DNA of 64,000 nt from Closterium sp. Naga37s-1 (taxonomy: Eukaryota > Streptophyta > Zygnematophyceae > Desmidiales > Closteriaceae): NCBI GenBank assembly GCA_947471745.1, contig CANJKZ010000430.1, positions 522,501 through 586,500 on the forward strand. Reading direction: 5' to 3'. Below, one piece after another: positions 31,368 to 42,665 of this stretch (its first letter is position 1; each line of letters begins with the position of its first letter). The notes under the pieces are model-generated. The model ran no database searches. It worked only from the letters and a program-made list of their open reading frames with translations, and was not told the origin of the DNA. Both the position numbers and the translations under genes were made by a program.

Positions 31368-32565
31368 CACTCGTGACATCCCCTCCCCTCAGCAGCTCCG
31401 TGAGTGGTACGCTGCACGCCAGAGGGGTGGGGGTACTGGTCCGTGCACCTACGTCCTCCGCACCGGCGACCGCGCGGGTGAGCAGTGCGGGGGTGCGCAC
31501 TCCACCCAGCGCTGCTTTGGCCGCCTGACGGACGCTTGGCGTCACCAGTTCCCTGAGGCCACTGAGATCCCCCGCTGGGGTGAGCTGTCTAGGGCGGGTG
31601 TGGCTGTCTTTGACCTTGACTTTGATGCTATTCTTGCTGCCATGTATACTGTGACTATTAGTGATGAGGGTGACTGTTACCGGTGTTTTTTGCCCGACCC
31701 GGGCATTGAGACTGCTGCTCTAGGTACTGGTGAGGCTGCTGCTCTAGGTGCTAGCGAGGCTGCTGCTCTAGGTGCGTCTGCTCCCTCAGGTGCTGGTGAG
31801 TCTGCTCTCTCAGGTTCTGCGTCGGCCTCGGCCTCCCACACCTTCACCCTTGACTCGGGGGCTTCTCGCTCCTTCTTTCGAGACCGCACCACACTCACGC
31901 CGCTTGGCCGGCCAGTTGCGGTCTCTCTGGCAGACCCCTCTGGGGGTCCTGTCCTTGCTCACTTCTCCACTGTCCTCCCGTGTCCGGCGGCCCCCTCTGG
32001 CACCCTGTCTGGTCTTTACCTCCCCTCGTTCTCTACGAACTTGGTGAGTGGTGCTGACCTACAGGATGTGGGGGTTCACCAGTTCACTCCTGGGAGTCAG
32101 CGGGTGACCCACTGCACGGACGCTCGGACTGGCCGACACCTGGCCACGTTTACCCGTTGGCCGGGGTCGAGCCTGTACACCCTGACCACTGCGTCTCCTC
32201 CAGTCACTGCGTCTGGTCAGGTAGCTGCGTCAGGTCAGGTGTTTGCTGCAGCGTCCAGGTCTGGTCCTGAGTCTGCCCCCTGTTCGTGTCGCCTCCTGTC
32301 TCACGAGACCCTCCTCTGGCACCACCGCCTTGGTCACCCCTCCCTGCTTCGTCTCCGAGGCATGGCCTCCCGTGTCCTTGTCTCTGGTCTTCCCCGGTCC
32401 CTCCCTCCCCTTCCTCCGGGGCCTGGCCCTACCTGCGTCCCCTGTGTCGAGGGGCGGCAGCGGGCTGCCCCTCACTCCTCCCAGTTTCCTCCGACAGAGG
32501 CCCCGCTGCAGACGCTTCACATGGACGTGTGGGGCCCGGCCCGCGTCCGTGGACAGGGTCACTAG
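30307..32565 (+). pseudogene. E3 gag-protease-integrase (N part)
   Basis: The 752-codon frame starts MATLSVLAFDA. The gag capsid region spans about residues 1-215. A ~60-residue polyglycine tract (31110-31290) and a Gln run follow, then QQLREWYAARQRGG and a C-X13-C-X3-H-X4-C finger (31444-31515). Protease FTLDSGASRSFFRD and integrase HHRLGHPSL / CVPC / MDVWGPA come next. The frame stops at TAG 32563-32565, where E6 has GAG. The start fits because the ATG follows the leader repeats and matches E2 gag. Confidence 0.88.
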
Positions 32566-33328
32566 TGCTACTTCCTGCTGGTGGTTGACGACTACTCGCG
32601 TTACACCACAGTCTTCCCCTTGCGCAGCAAGGGTGATGTCACTGAGGTGTTGATCGACTGGATCCGCGCAGCTCGTCTCCAGCTCAGGCAGAGCTTCGGT
32701 TCGGACTTTCCTGTTCTGCGTCTGCACTCTGACAGAGGTGGAGAGTTCTCCTCTGGCCTTCTGCGAGCCTACTGTCGAGCACGAGGCATCCGCCAGACCT
32801 TCACGCTTCCGGACTCTCCACAGCAAAATGGGATTGCTGAGCGCCGCATTGGCATGGTCATGGACGTCGCCCGTACGTCCATGATGCATGCGGCTGCCCC
32901 CCATTTTCTGTGGCCGTTTGCGGTTCGGTACGCGGCGCATCAGATCAACCTTCACCCTAGGGTCTCCAGACCGGAGACCTCCCCTGCTTTGCTGTGGACG
33001 GGGAAGGTTGGCGATGCGTCTGCGTTCCGTGTCTGGGGATCTCGGGCGTTTGTCTGCGACTTGTCTGCGGACAAGCTGTCCCCTCGTGCTGCTCCTTGCG
33101 TCTTCCTTGGCTTCCCCCCTGACGCGCCAGGGTGGCAGTTCTACCACCCCACCTCTCGCCGTATTCTGTCCTCCTAGGACGTCACGTTTCACGAGTCGGT
33201 CCCCTACTACCGCCTCTTCCCCTACCGCACTCCGTCCCTCCCCCCACCACCGCTCTTCCTTGTGCCAGGTCCCCCCCCCGGTAGACCCCCTCCCCCCTCA
33301 GGGTCCTGCCCCTTCAGGTGTGTCCTAG
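32566..33328 (+). pseudogene. E3 integrase core and C-terminal region
   Basis: The frame continues VVDDYSRYTTVFPL, LHSDRGGEF and SPQQNGIAERR, completing the DDE triad, then FLGFPPDAPGWQFYHP. A TAG at 33175-33177 replaces CAG; a C9 run (33271-33279) shifts frame; a TAG at 33326-33328 also replaces CAG. Confidence 0.85.
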
Positions 33329-36053
33329 GTAGACGCAGTCGAGCCTGTCGAGGTTACTGGTGACTCTGGTGCTGCTGAGGGTGCTGAGCCTGGGGGTGCT
33401 GAGTCTGGGGGTGCTGAGCGTGTGGGTGCTACGCCTGGGGGTGCTGAGCCTGAGGGTGCTACTACTGGGGGTGCTGAGCCTGGGGGTGCTGAGCCTGGAG
33501 GTGCTACTACTGGAGGTGCTGAGCCTGGGGGTGTTGAGCCTGGGGGTGCTGAGCCTGGGGGTGCTACGCCTGGAGGTGCTGGGCCTGGGGGTGTGGAGCC
33601 TGAGGGAGCTGGGCCTGCTTGTGTGGCGTCTGGCGGTGCTGAGCCTGGAGGTTCTCCGGGTGCTTCGTCTCGGCGGGAGCCACTCTCTCCACAGGAGCTG
33701 CGCGAGTGGTTTGCCCGGCGCTGGAGGCGTGCTGCTGGAGCTGGAGGTTCTTCGGCTACTGAGGGTGCTGGTGCCGCGGGTCCCGGAGGTGCTCGTACTG
33801 GGAGTACTGGAGCTGCTGGACCTGCGGGTACGACTGGAGCTGGAGCTGCTGAGGGTGTTGACGCTGAGGCTACTGCTGTCGGTCCTGGAGGCGGGCCTGC
33901 TGGGGGTGCTACTGGTGCTGCTGGAGGTACTGGAGCTGGAGTTGCTGCTGGCGCTGGTGCTACCGCTTGGGGTACTGGTGCTGTCCCTGCTGTGTCTGGA
34001 GTCGCCGCGCGGCCTCGGCCGTACTTCGTTCCGCTCCTTCAGCAGGTTCTTGGTCTCCCGCCTTCTACTGGCCCTCCTCCTCCCTTAGAGAGTCCACAGC
34101 CTGTCCTGTCACAGTTACAGTTACAGCCGGCCTCCCCACTGCCCGCTCCTTCTCCCTACACTGGTCCTACTGGAGGTCTTGCTGAGCGTCGTGAGCCTGC
34201 GTCGCGTCCTGCGTCGCCTGTCCGTACTGCTCGCGCTAGTGGTCGTGGTTCGCGTCAGCGTCCTCCTCCTGTCCCTGGCACGCACCGGATGTCTCTGCGT
34301 CCGTCCACTGCTCCTCTGCGTGCCCCTTTGCCTTCTCCTCCTGAGTCCTCTCTTCCTGCTCTTCCCGACCCAGAGTCGGACTCTCTTCGTTCTGCCAGTC
34401 CTACTGTCACGCGTCTCCTTGCTACTGTCGTCACTGACCCTTCCTTTGCGTCCACTGCTGCGTCTGCCCTAGTTGCTGAGCTCGTCGACTTTGCTGCTCG
34501 CTGTCGTCTAGACTACGCTGCTTGTCTTGTCGCTGAGTCTGAGTCTGTCTGTCCTCCGTCCGTCGGGGGTGAGTGTGCCCTTGGCACGGACGTCCTTGAG
34601 GACAGGCAGGAGGAGTTCCAGTGTTTGGCTGCTGCTTCACCTCATCTCGTGTCCGTACTGCTTACCCCTGAGGGAGACCCGGATGCACTTGACATCCCGA
34701 CTCCGCGCTCTTACGCGGAGGCGATAGAGGGTCCCTACTCCTCTCAGTGGCAGGCAGCTATGGACGCAGAGATGGCTTCCTGGAAGTCCACAGGTACCTA
34801 CGTTGACGAGGTTCCCCCGCCTGGGGCGAACATCGTCAGTGGCATGTGGATTTTCAGGGTGAAGCGGCCGCCGGGTTCTCCGCCTGTCTTCAAGGCGCGT
34901 TACGTGGCTCGTGGCTTCAGTCAGCGGCAGGGAGTTGACTACTTTCAGACCTTCTCTCCCACCCCGAAGATGACCACTCTTCGGGTACTGCTGCACATAG
35001 CTGCTCACCGCGACTACGAGCTGCACTCTCTTGACTTCAGCACTGCTTTCTTGCAGGGCAGCCTGCACGAGGAGATCTGGCTGCGTCGCCCACCTGGCTT
35101 CACTGGGTCTTTTCCTCCTGGCACCCAGTGGAGCCTCCGGCGGCCAGTCTACGGTCTCCGCCAGGCACCGCGGGAGTGGCACGACACACTGAGGACTACA
35201 CTTGCGGCTCTTGGGTTTGCTCCCTCTACTGCCGACCCGTCGCTGTTTCTGCGCACCGACACTTCTTTGCCGCCGTTCTACATCCTCGTGTACGTCGACG
35301 ACTTGGTCTTTGCCACAGCTGACACTGCTGGACTCGCCCACGTGAAGTCCGAGCTGCAGAAGAGACACACGTGCACAGACCTGGGTGAACTGCGCAGCTA
35401 CCTTGGCTTGCAGATCACCCGGGACAGAGCACGCCGCACCATTACCCTGACTCAGTCACACATGGTGCAGCAGGTCCTTCAGCGCTTCGGCTTCACGTAC
35501 TCCTCGCCTCAGGCCACTCCTCTGCCTACTCGCCACTCGCTCTCAGCTCTGCCTTCGGATGAGTCCGTAGAGTCGAGTGGCCCGTACCCAGAGCTTGTTG
35601 GCTGCCTCATGTACCTGATGACCTGCACACGACCTGACCTCGCATACCCTCTTAGCATTCTCGCACGCTATGTTGCTCCTGGGAGACACAGACCGGAGCA
35701 CATGGCTGCAGCGAAGAGGGTGTTGCGTTACTTGTGCAGTACGTCGGGCATGGGGCTTGTGCTTGGAGGGCAGAGTCCAGTGGTCCTCACTGGGCACGCA
35801 GACGCTTCTTGGGCTGACGACCAGGCTACGCAGCGGTCGTCACAGGGTTACACCTTCAGCCTTGGTTCCGGCTGCTCTCCGCTACTTCCTTGCTCGTGAG
35901 CTACAGCAGCGTGGTCAGCTGCGGCTTGCGTACGTGGCCTCTCAGGCCAACACTGCTGATATCTTCACCAAGGCACTTGCGCCTTGTGATCATCAGCGCT
36001 TCTGTACTCAGCTGGGTCTTGTGCCCACCTTGCCTCACTTGCTCACCCCTTGA
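33329..36053 (+). pseudogene. E3 linker, reverse transcriptase and truncated RNase H
   Basis: A 15-bp repeat (Gly-Ala-Glu-Pro-Gly) leads to RT: WKSTGTYVDEVPPPGANIV, FKARYVARGFSQR, LDFSTAFLQG, FYILVYVDDLVF (YVDD at 35291-35302), then RNase H as far as QGYTFSLGSG. A deletion of roughly 225 bp at about 35874 removes most RNase H catalytic sequence and shifts frame; the tail (ALRYFLAREL, NTADIFTKA) ends at 36053. Confidence 0.88.
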
Positions 36054-36130
36054 CCTTGTTTGTACTGATGCATATATATATATATATACTCCTGCTCTTG
36101 CTTGTCTAGCCTTATATATATATGTAATCC

Positions 36131-36234
36131 TGCATGTGAACTGGCCTTGTGGCCTTGAACTTGTGCTCGGAATGTGTGGTGACTTTGTGATCCACCCTGA
36201 GCTTGTTTTGCTTTGCTTGACTGGTCCTGTGACC
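36131..36234 (+). other. E3 3' UTR structured block (three stem-loops)
   Basis: GGCC-TTGT-GGCC (36143-36154); GCTCGG/CTGAGC (36165-36170, 36197-36202) around GTGG/CCAC; GGTC-CTGT-GACC (36223-36234). Confidence 0.75.
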
Positions 36235-36266
36235 CCTTGTTCTCCCCCACTTTGCCTATGGGGGTG

Positions 36267-36391
36267 TGTCAGATTTATATGACATAACTACTGTAGGCTA
36301 TAGTGGGGTGGAACATATGGGGTACAGTTTTCTAGGGTTTGCTTTTTGTACCCAACTTTCACTTAGTCATTTCATTCCTCGTTTCTTCTTA
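36267..36391 (+). repeat. E3 3' LTR
   Basis: It is 125 bp, preceded by the CTATGGGGGTG polypurine tract and followed by GCTAG, where the E2 linker resumes. Confidence 0.95.
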
Positions 36392-36396
36392 GCTAG

Positions 36397-38969
36397 TTCT
36401 GAGGGTGCTGGTTCTGAGAGCGCTAGAGCTGAGGGCGCTGGAGCTGAGGGTACTGGCACAGGGGGTGCCAGAGCTTCGGCTACTGGCACTGGAGGCGCTA
36501 GTTCTGGGGGTGCTGGAGTTGGTGGTACTGGCGCTGGAGGTACTCGTTATGAGGGAGTTGGCGGTCAGGGCACTACTACTTCGTCGCCTCCTCCGCCTCC
36601 TCACCGTCACGACACGCGTTTCCAGGCTGCTTCTCGGCGTGCACGCGAGGAGCAGGAGCAGTTGGTGCGGGAGACTCTGGAGCTTGAGCAGCAGCAGTTG
36701 GAGTTGCAGCGGCAGGAGTTGCAGCACCTGCAGCAGCAGCAGCAGCCACAGCAGCCCCAGCAGGCGCTTTTGCAGCAGCTTTTCCCACCAGTGAGTGGCC
36801 TTCGGACCCTTGGTCTCCCTTCCGCCTCTTCGGACCACTCCCCGCCCCCTCCTGCTCCCGGTCTTCCTCCTCCGGACTCGTCCCCGGCTGTTGTCTCTCC
36901 AACTCGTCCCTAGCCCGCTCCTCCTGTTGTCCCACACTCTCGTGTCCGCCCATGTCCCCCACGTGCTCGTTCCTCTTCTCCCATTGACGACCTTCGCACT
37001 GCTCTCCTTTGTTATAGTCGTCGTCGTTCTCCACCAGCGTCTGTTCTCCCGTCTCCTCCTGGGTCGTCCCTTCCTGTCTCCTCTACCCCTATCTCTGACT
37101 ACTACCGTAATTTCCGTCCTGTTGTCTCCCGTGTTCTCGCCTCTCTTGTTACGGCCCCTCGTGCCTCCCCGTCGTCTGTCTCGGCTCTTACCGCCGCTGT
37201 CGCTGACTTTGCCTCTACCCGCCGCCTTGACCACGCCACCCGCGTGGTGGCTGCCCGGCTTCTGTCCGTCAGGGGTGAGTCTGCCCTTGGCTGTGACGTC
37301 CTAGAGGACAGGCAGTTTGAGCTGGAGTTCCTAGCTGCCGCTTCTCCCCACCGCTGTGCCATGCTGCTAGCCCCTGAAGGAGACCCTGACGCCCTTGACA
37401 TACTGACTCCTCGCACGTACCGTGAGACAGTGTCAGGGCAGTGGGCCTCTCACTGGATAGCAGCCATGGACACAAAGATGGCGTTTTGGAGATCCACAGG
37501 CACTTACGACGACGCAGTTCCCCCGCCTGCGGCGAATGTAGTCGATGGCATGTGGATCTTCAAGGTGAAGCGGCCGCCCGGATCACCGCCTGTCTTCAAG
37601 GCACGCTACGTCGCTAGGGGCTTCAGTCAGCGTGAGGGAGTTGACTTCTTCCAGACCTTCGCCCCGACCCCGAAGATGACTACTCTTCGGGTGTAACTTC
37701 ACGTTGCAGCACAGCGAGACTACGAGCTGCACTCCCTCGACTTCTCCACTGCCTTTCTCCAGGGCCGTCTGCACGAGGAGATTTGGTTGCGTCGTCCTCC
37801 TGGCTTCACTGGCACTTTCCCGCCTGGGACCCTGTGGAGTCTGAGACGACCAGTCTACGGTCTCCGCCAGGCGCCCCGTGGGAGGCACGACACTCTTCAC
37901 TCCACTCTTGCTGACCTTGGCTTCTAACCTTCTTCTGCTGACCCGTCGCTGTTAGTTCGTACTGGGGCCCACACCTTTCTTCGTTCTTGCCTACGTCAAC
38001 GACCTGGTCTTCGCTACAGGAGACACGACTGCTCTGGCCGAGGTGAAGTCCGAACTGCAGAAGAGACACACGTGCACTGACCTGTGTGAACTGAGACGCT
38101 ACCTTGGCTTGCATATCACCAGGGACAGAGCCGCTCGCACCATCACACTGACTCAGTCACACATGGTGCAGCAGGTCCTTCAGCGGCTCAGGCTTCAGCA
38201 CTCCACCACGCAGCCCACTCCTCTTGCTGTTGATCACTGACTCACCGGCCCTTTTCCCGACGAGCCTTTTGAATCCAGTGGTCCCTACGCAGAGCTTGTG
38301 GGCTGCCTCATGTACGGGATGACTTGTACTCGCCAGGACCTCGCTTTTCCTCTCAGCGTCCTTTCTCGCTTTGTTGCGACTGGGAGACACCGTCTTGTTC
38401 ACTGGACGGCTGCTGTGAGGGTGGCGAAGTACCTGGCGATTACATCAGGCATGGGGCTTGTGCTTGGAGGGACAGAGCCAGTTGTGCTTATCGGTCATTG
38501 CGACTCTTCCTACGCCGACGACGTGCAGACCCAGCGGTCTACACAGGGGTACTCCTTCAGCTTGGGCTCTTGAGCTGTTTCGTGGAGGTCTACTCGGACG
38601 TCGTCTGTGGCACAGTCTAGCGCAGAGGCAGAGATCTCTGCCGGTGCCATGGCTGCGCAGGAGCTTCGCTGGTTGACCTTCTTGTTCACCGACCTTGGTG
38701 AGCGGCCTCGTTATGCACCGACCTTGTTCGCTGACAACAAGGCCATGATCCTCCTGTGTCGAGAGCCTAGACTGGAGAGCAGAGTGAAGCACATCTACGT
38801 GGGGTACTTTCTCCTGCGAGAGTTGCAGCGACGCGGCCAGGCGCGCTTGGACTTCGTGGCCTCAGCGGCCAACGCTGCGGACATCTTCACCAAGCCTCTT
38901 CCGCCTGATGACCACCGCAGGTTCTGTCTGCAGTTAGGGCTTGTTGAGGTAGGCCCTCGGTTGCTGTAG
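36397..38969 (+). pseudogene. E2 linker remainder, reverse transcriptase and RNase H remnant
   Basis: The linker resumes with Gly-Ala-Glu repeats, then a Glu/Gln-rich likely coiled coil (about 36640-36780: REEQEQLVRETLELEQQQLE). RT blocks FRSTGTYDDAVPPPAANVV-like to FSQREGVDFFQTFAPTP are readable, then TAA at 37694-37696, further stops near 37926 and 38238, and the YVDD region is degraded (the frame breaks around 37960). RNase H (GHCDSSYADD, SSAEAEISAGAMAAQELRW, FADNKAMILL, NAADIFTKPL) ends at 38969, with one in-frame TGA at about 38572. Confidence 0.85.
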
Positions 38970-39015
38970 TCTGCCTCTTGTTTCTTGCTGTACTTATATA
39001 TTTATATCTCTGTGA

Positions 39016-39121
39016 ACTCTTGAACTGGCCTTGTGGCCCATTGCTTGTGCTCAGAATGTGTGGTGACTTCGTGATCCACCCCGAGCTTGCTCTGTTCCTT
39101 CTCTTGACTTGTCTTGTGACC
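39016..39121 (+). other. E2 3' UTR structured block (three stem-loops)
   Basis: GGCC-TTGT-GGCC (39027-39038); GCTCAG/CCGAGC (39049-39054, 39081-39086; one mismatch) around GTGG/CCAC; GTC-TTGT-GAC (39111-39120). Confidence 0.7.
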
Positions 39122-39171
39122 ACATGCCTGTCATGGTTGTTTTGATGCCCCTCACTTAGCCCATGGGGGTG

Positions 39172-39474
39172 TGTCAAACTATGTGTGTGTAAATATATAT
39201 GCTGTAGTGAGTTGCATGTTAGGGGGTACAAGAACTCTATCGACACTTTGCTTGTTTCCCCCCTCCCCTTGCCCTAATTCATTCATTCCTCCCTTAGGGC
39301 GTGTTCCTACGGCCTCATATCAGGAAACTTCGTATCAAGAATGTACTTTTTGCCTGGTTAAACTAGCGAGAGGTTTAGGGTTTAGGGGAATTTTCAGTGT
39401 GAGCCTGATACGAGGTTGTCTTGATACGAGGATAGGAACACGCTCTTAGTCTCTAAGATAGTTAGTACTTGAGA
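39172..39474 (+). repeat. E2 3' LTR interrupted by a MITE
   Basis: Removing 39297-39445 and one TTA leaves 151 bp, the exact length of the 5' LTR. It is preceded by CCATGGGGGTG and followed by CACCC. Confidence 0.93.
39297..39445. mobile_element. MITE-1: PIF/Harbinger (Tourist)-like, 149 bp
   Basis: The terminal inverted repeats are GGGCGTGTTCCTA and GAGCGTGTTCCTA (12 of 13 match), with partial extension inward (CCTC.TATC). TSD TTA is at 39294-39296 and 39446-39448. The intact 5' LTR of E2 has a single TTA at the same point, an internal empty-site control. No coding capacity. It holds two TTTAGGG units. Confidence 0.9.
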
Positions 39475-39622
39475 CACCCTTCCTAAAGATCAGCTCAGCA
39501 GCCGCCCATGGCCCACACAGAACAATGCAACTTGCACGTTAGGTCACAAGAGCTGTTAAAAACCTCATGGTTCCAGTGCATTGTGTAGCCAACAATACCA
39601 AATGTATTTTTAAGAAACAAGC

Positions 39623-42001
39623 TCATACTTTCTTCTTAGGCTCAAAAACGTATTTGATGATGGAGGACCTAATGTCAAGCATCTCTGGGAACTCTGCCTT
39701 CAGCTTCGAGGCATCCAGCTCGTTGTTGCTCCGTGCAGCAACAATCACCTTTGCCTGAAAACAGCAAGAATAGATGGTGAGTGACACAACATTCAACACA
39801 AAACAAAACGGAAGTACATGAAAGTTGACTTGCCTGCTCCTCCAGGGTGAAGTTTTGCCACTTGAAGTTGGGGTCGATGTAATCCCGGTACAGCTCAAGG
39901 ATCTGATTGTGGCTAATGACTCCAGGGTTGGTGAAGTTGTAGATACCATGAAGACCCCTCTTCGCCATCTCGATGGAAATGGGCAGCAGCTCGTCCAGAA
40001 CTGTCATGGAGTTCGGGATGTCCACAACCTGCAAACAAAGGAACACATGAAGACATATTAGAATCATCAAAACTTTGCTAAGGTAAAAATCACCCATCAA
40101 AACAGAAAACGCCCGACCTTCTGATAGCGGGAGATCTTGGTGATGAAGTTTCGCGGGTTAGACAGGTCGGATGAGATCGGCATGCGAACTCTAAGCACAC
40201 AGACGTTGTCATAGGCCTTGAGCATCTCCTCAACCTGCAAGACGCACAACGAATCACGGTTGGAGCTGTGGCATTCGAAGGCCTGAAGATTGCAGCATGC
40301 AAGAAACAAACAGCATAGATTACCATTCCCTTGGTTTTGGAGTAGTAAGAACCAAAGAAGTTGGCGCTTTCCTCTTCTGTGAACCCAACCCCTGAGCCAA
40401 GAGTGTGCTTGTCATCGTATTCAAAGATGCAACCAGTTGCGTAGTTCATTACCAGCAAATCATGGTTCCTGCATGGTAAAGAAACGGGAGTCAGCAGTAG
40501 CCAAGAAGTTCAAGGATGGCCACAAAGAAACCCAGAACATACCTTGCAACATCGCATAGCGTGAGTACACCGATGACGTTGGCTCGGAGGGTTTCAACCT
40601 GGTGCGACTCGCACCAATCCACATTGGGCCGGCCAGTGACACCAGCAGCATTGAAGATGTGGGTGGGCTGAATCCGCAGAATATCCTCCTCAATAGAGCG
40701 TCGATCCTCCAGCCTGCCAGTACCATATTCGTACGCGATGCCCCTCTCGTCACAAAGCTTGCCCAGCAACCCGCCGATCCAGCCAGTTCGACCATAAATC
40801 AAAAACTTCAGAGGTGGCTTGCCCTTCACCACCGACGGCGAAGGAATCTCCTTGAACTGGTCCGCAGGGGGCATCGGTTTCTCCATGCTGTACGACGAGA
40901 GCATGCGAGGATGAGGAAGCAAAGCCCCCGACACATCACCCCAGTAGTCGAGATTCTGTTTGTACCAATCAAACGTCTTCCTCAAACCGTCTTCCCAAGA
41001 AGTCCGCTCATCCCAGCCGAGCGCTTTGAGCTTTTCGTCGTTAAGAAAGTACCGGAAGTCATTGAAAGGCCGGTTCTCGACGAATTCAATGTACTTCTCG
41101 GGGTCAAGGTTAAGCATCTTGCAAATGTCGTGAGCCACATCAATAACTCGCCTTTCCCTCAAAGTCCCGATGTTGTACACTTGACCCACGGCTCCCTACA
41201 CAGAGTGAAACAACAAGCCGTTATTGCTGTTTAAGGTAAATGTTGAGAGTAATGTTCTTGTGTTGAGGATCTTACCTTGTGCAGGACGACATCGAAGGCC
41301 TCAGCAACGTCCTCGCAGTACAGATAGCTCCGCACGTTGGATCCATCGCCGTGAATGGGCAGAGGCTTGCCTTGCATGGCGAGCAGCATGAACTTGGGAA
41401 TCATCTTCTCCGGGAACTGGTTTGGACCGAAGACATTGTTTCCGCGCGTTGTGATGCACGGGATGCCGTACGACTGGCTATATGCCATGACCAACATCTC
41501 AGCGCCGGCCTTGGTAGCAGAGTACGGGTTGGTAGGGAGCAGGCGGGAACCCTCGCTATTGCCCACGAGAGCGTCGGCGCTAGTTTCGCCGTAGACTTCG
41601 TCAGTACTGACGTGGATGAAGCGTTTGATGGTTCCGGCCTGCTTGCACGCCTCAAGGAGCACGTGAGTGCCATAAATATTGTTCTTGGTGAACTCGAAGC
41701 TGTTTCCGAACGAGTTGTCCACATGGGTCTGAGCCGCGAAGTGCATGACAGTGTCGATCCCCTCGGTCAGGAGAAGATAGTTTACAAGATCAGCGCTTGC
41801 GATGTCGCCCTTCACGAACTTGAAGTTGGGCGAACGCATCGATGGATCCAGATTCCTGAGACTTGAGCAATAATCAAGCTTATCCAGAACCACCACACGG
41901 TACTGCGGGTGGCTCCGGACGAGTCTGTTGGCGACATGAGAGGCGATGAACCCTGCAGCTCCTGTGATCAAAATAACATTCGGCGTGTACGTCTCAGCCA
42001 T
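39623..42001 (-). CDS. RHM: Trifunctional UDP-L-rhamnose synthase
   Basis: It converts UDP-glucose to UDP-L-rhamnose in the cytosol for pectin (RG-I/RG-II), flavonoid and other glycan synthesis. Minus-strand exons: 42001-41276, 41195-40543, 40468-40324, 40234-40118, 40028-39834, 39754-39623; 1968 nt, 655 residues (Arabidopsis RHM1 about 669). The N-terminal 4,6-dehydratase half has ITGAAGFIASH, HFAAQTHVDNS, STDEVYGE and YSATKAG; the C-terminal epimerase/reductase half has LIYGRTGWIGGLLGKL and YSKTKG. Intron 5 is GC-AG (CAG|GCAAGT). The start is the ATG giving MAETYTPNVILITGAAG. All catalytic motifs are intact although the gene is boxed in by transposons (150 bp to E2, 400 bp to E5). Confidence 0.96.
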
Positions 42002-42398
42002 GGCGGCTCTCTGATACAAGGGACTGGGAAAGTAAAAGCGAGGTGGTGAGACTGCCTAAATGTTATCCTACAATATATTGAATATCTTACCTTCCCTCCA
42101 CCCCAACAAGCCAATTCTCTGCCATCAAGGCTGGAAGTTGGGACTTCCAGCTTGGCATGCATCATCAGATCCGGAAATCTCTCAGGTTGGTCAGTGATGG
42201 GATGTGGCGCGGGAGCGGGGTGGGGGACCTTCAGCGTCTCGGCAGTTGCCAAAGAGGGTTTGGCGGGAGAGTGTCAGCCTTGCTACTGCCAGAAGCAAAA
42301 CCAACAATCATTGGTTGGGACTCCACCAACGCAAAACAGTCTGCTGATCAGTGACGTGGCCATTGGCTAACGACCTAGCAGTAACATGAAACAAATAA
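42002..42398. other. RHM 5' flank
   Basis: These 397 bp hold the whole upstream region of RHM before the E5 LTR, including an AT-rich TATA-like stretch near 42070-42085 (minus strand). No clear motif or frame was identified. Confidence 0.5.
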
Positions 42399-42665
42399 TG
42401 ACAGGAATTACAATTCCTTACTGTAGCCTGACCATATAGGGTACAGCCCCAGGGTCACTTCGGTTCGGCCTACATTTTAGACCCGAACCACTTCCGAGCC
42501 GACCCCGCCCCAATCGCCACCTTTCCAACCCTCGCTCACCCCGAGGTCCTCGCCTAGCCAGGAAACCCCCTATATTTGCCGTCACTTTGATTGTAGCGAC
42601 AGCTTCCGTAATCACAGTCTCATTATTAACTGATTCTGCGCACTCTGTTAGTTCAACTCGTAACA
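42399..42665 (+). repeat. E5 LTR A (5')
   Basis: It is 267 bp, beginning TGACAGGAATTACAATTCC and ending AACTCGTAACA. It contains the uninterrupted versions of the sites occupied by E9 and MITE-2 in LTR B. Confidence 0.8.

Larger units (their letters stand above)
29145..36391 (+). mobile_element. E3: Ty1/copia element nested in E2
   Basis: The LTRs are both 125 bp (29145-29269, 36267-36391) with 4 differences. TSD GCTAG is at 29140-29144 and 36392-36396. It is the only element here with a continuous gag-protease-integrase frame, although UAG codons, a C9 frameshift and an RNase H deletion make it defective as found. Confidence 0.95.
24768..39474 (+). mobile_element. E2: Ty1/copia element split by E3 and a MITE
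   Basis: The LTRs are 151 bp once the MITE is removed, differing at about 3 positions. The TSD is CACCC (24763-24767 and 39475-39479), with PBS TGGTATCATGAG at 24919. Host sequence is 24768-29144 plus 36397-39474; E3 sits in the integrase-RT linker with its own GCTAG duplication. All pol domains are recognisable but gag, integrase and RT each carry stops or frameshifts, so it is not autonomous. Confidence 0.93.

Noticed and set aside
19300..39470. CRISPR-like array interpretation of regular repeats
   Set aside because: Repeats are contiguous minisatellites without unique spacers in a eukaryotic genome.
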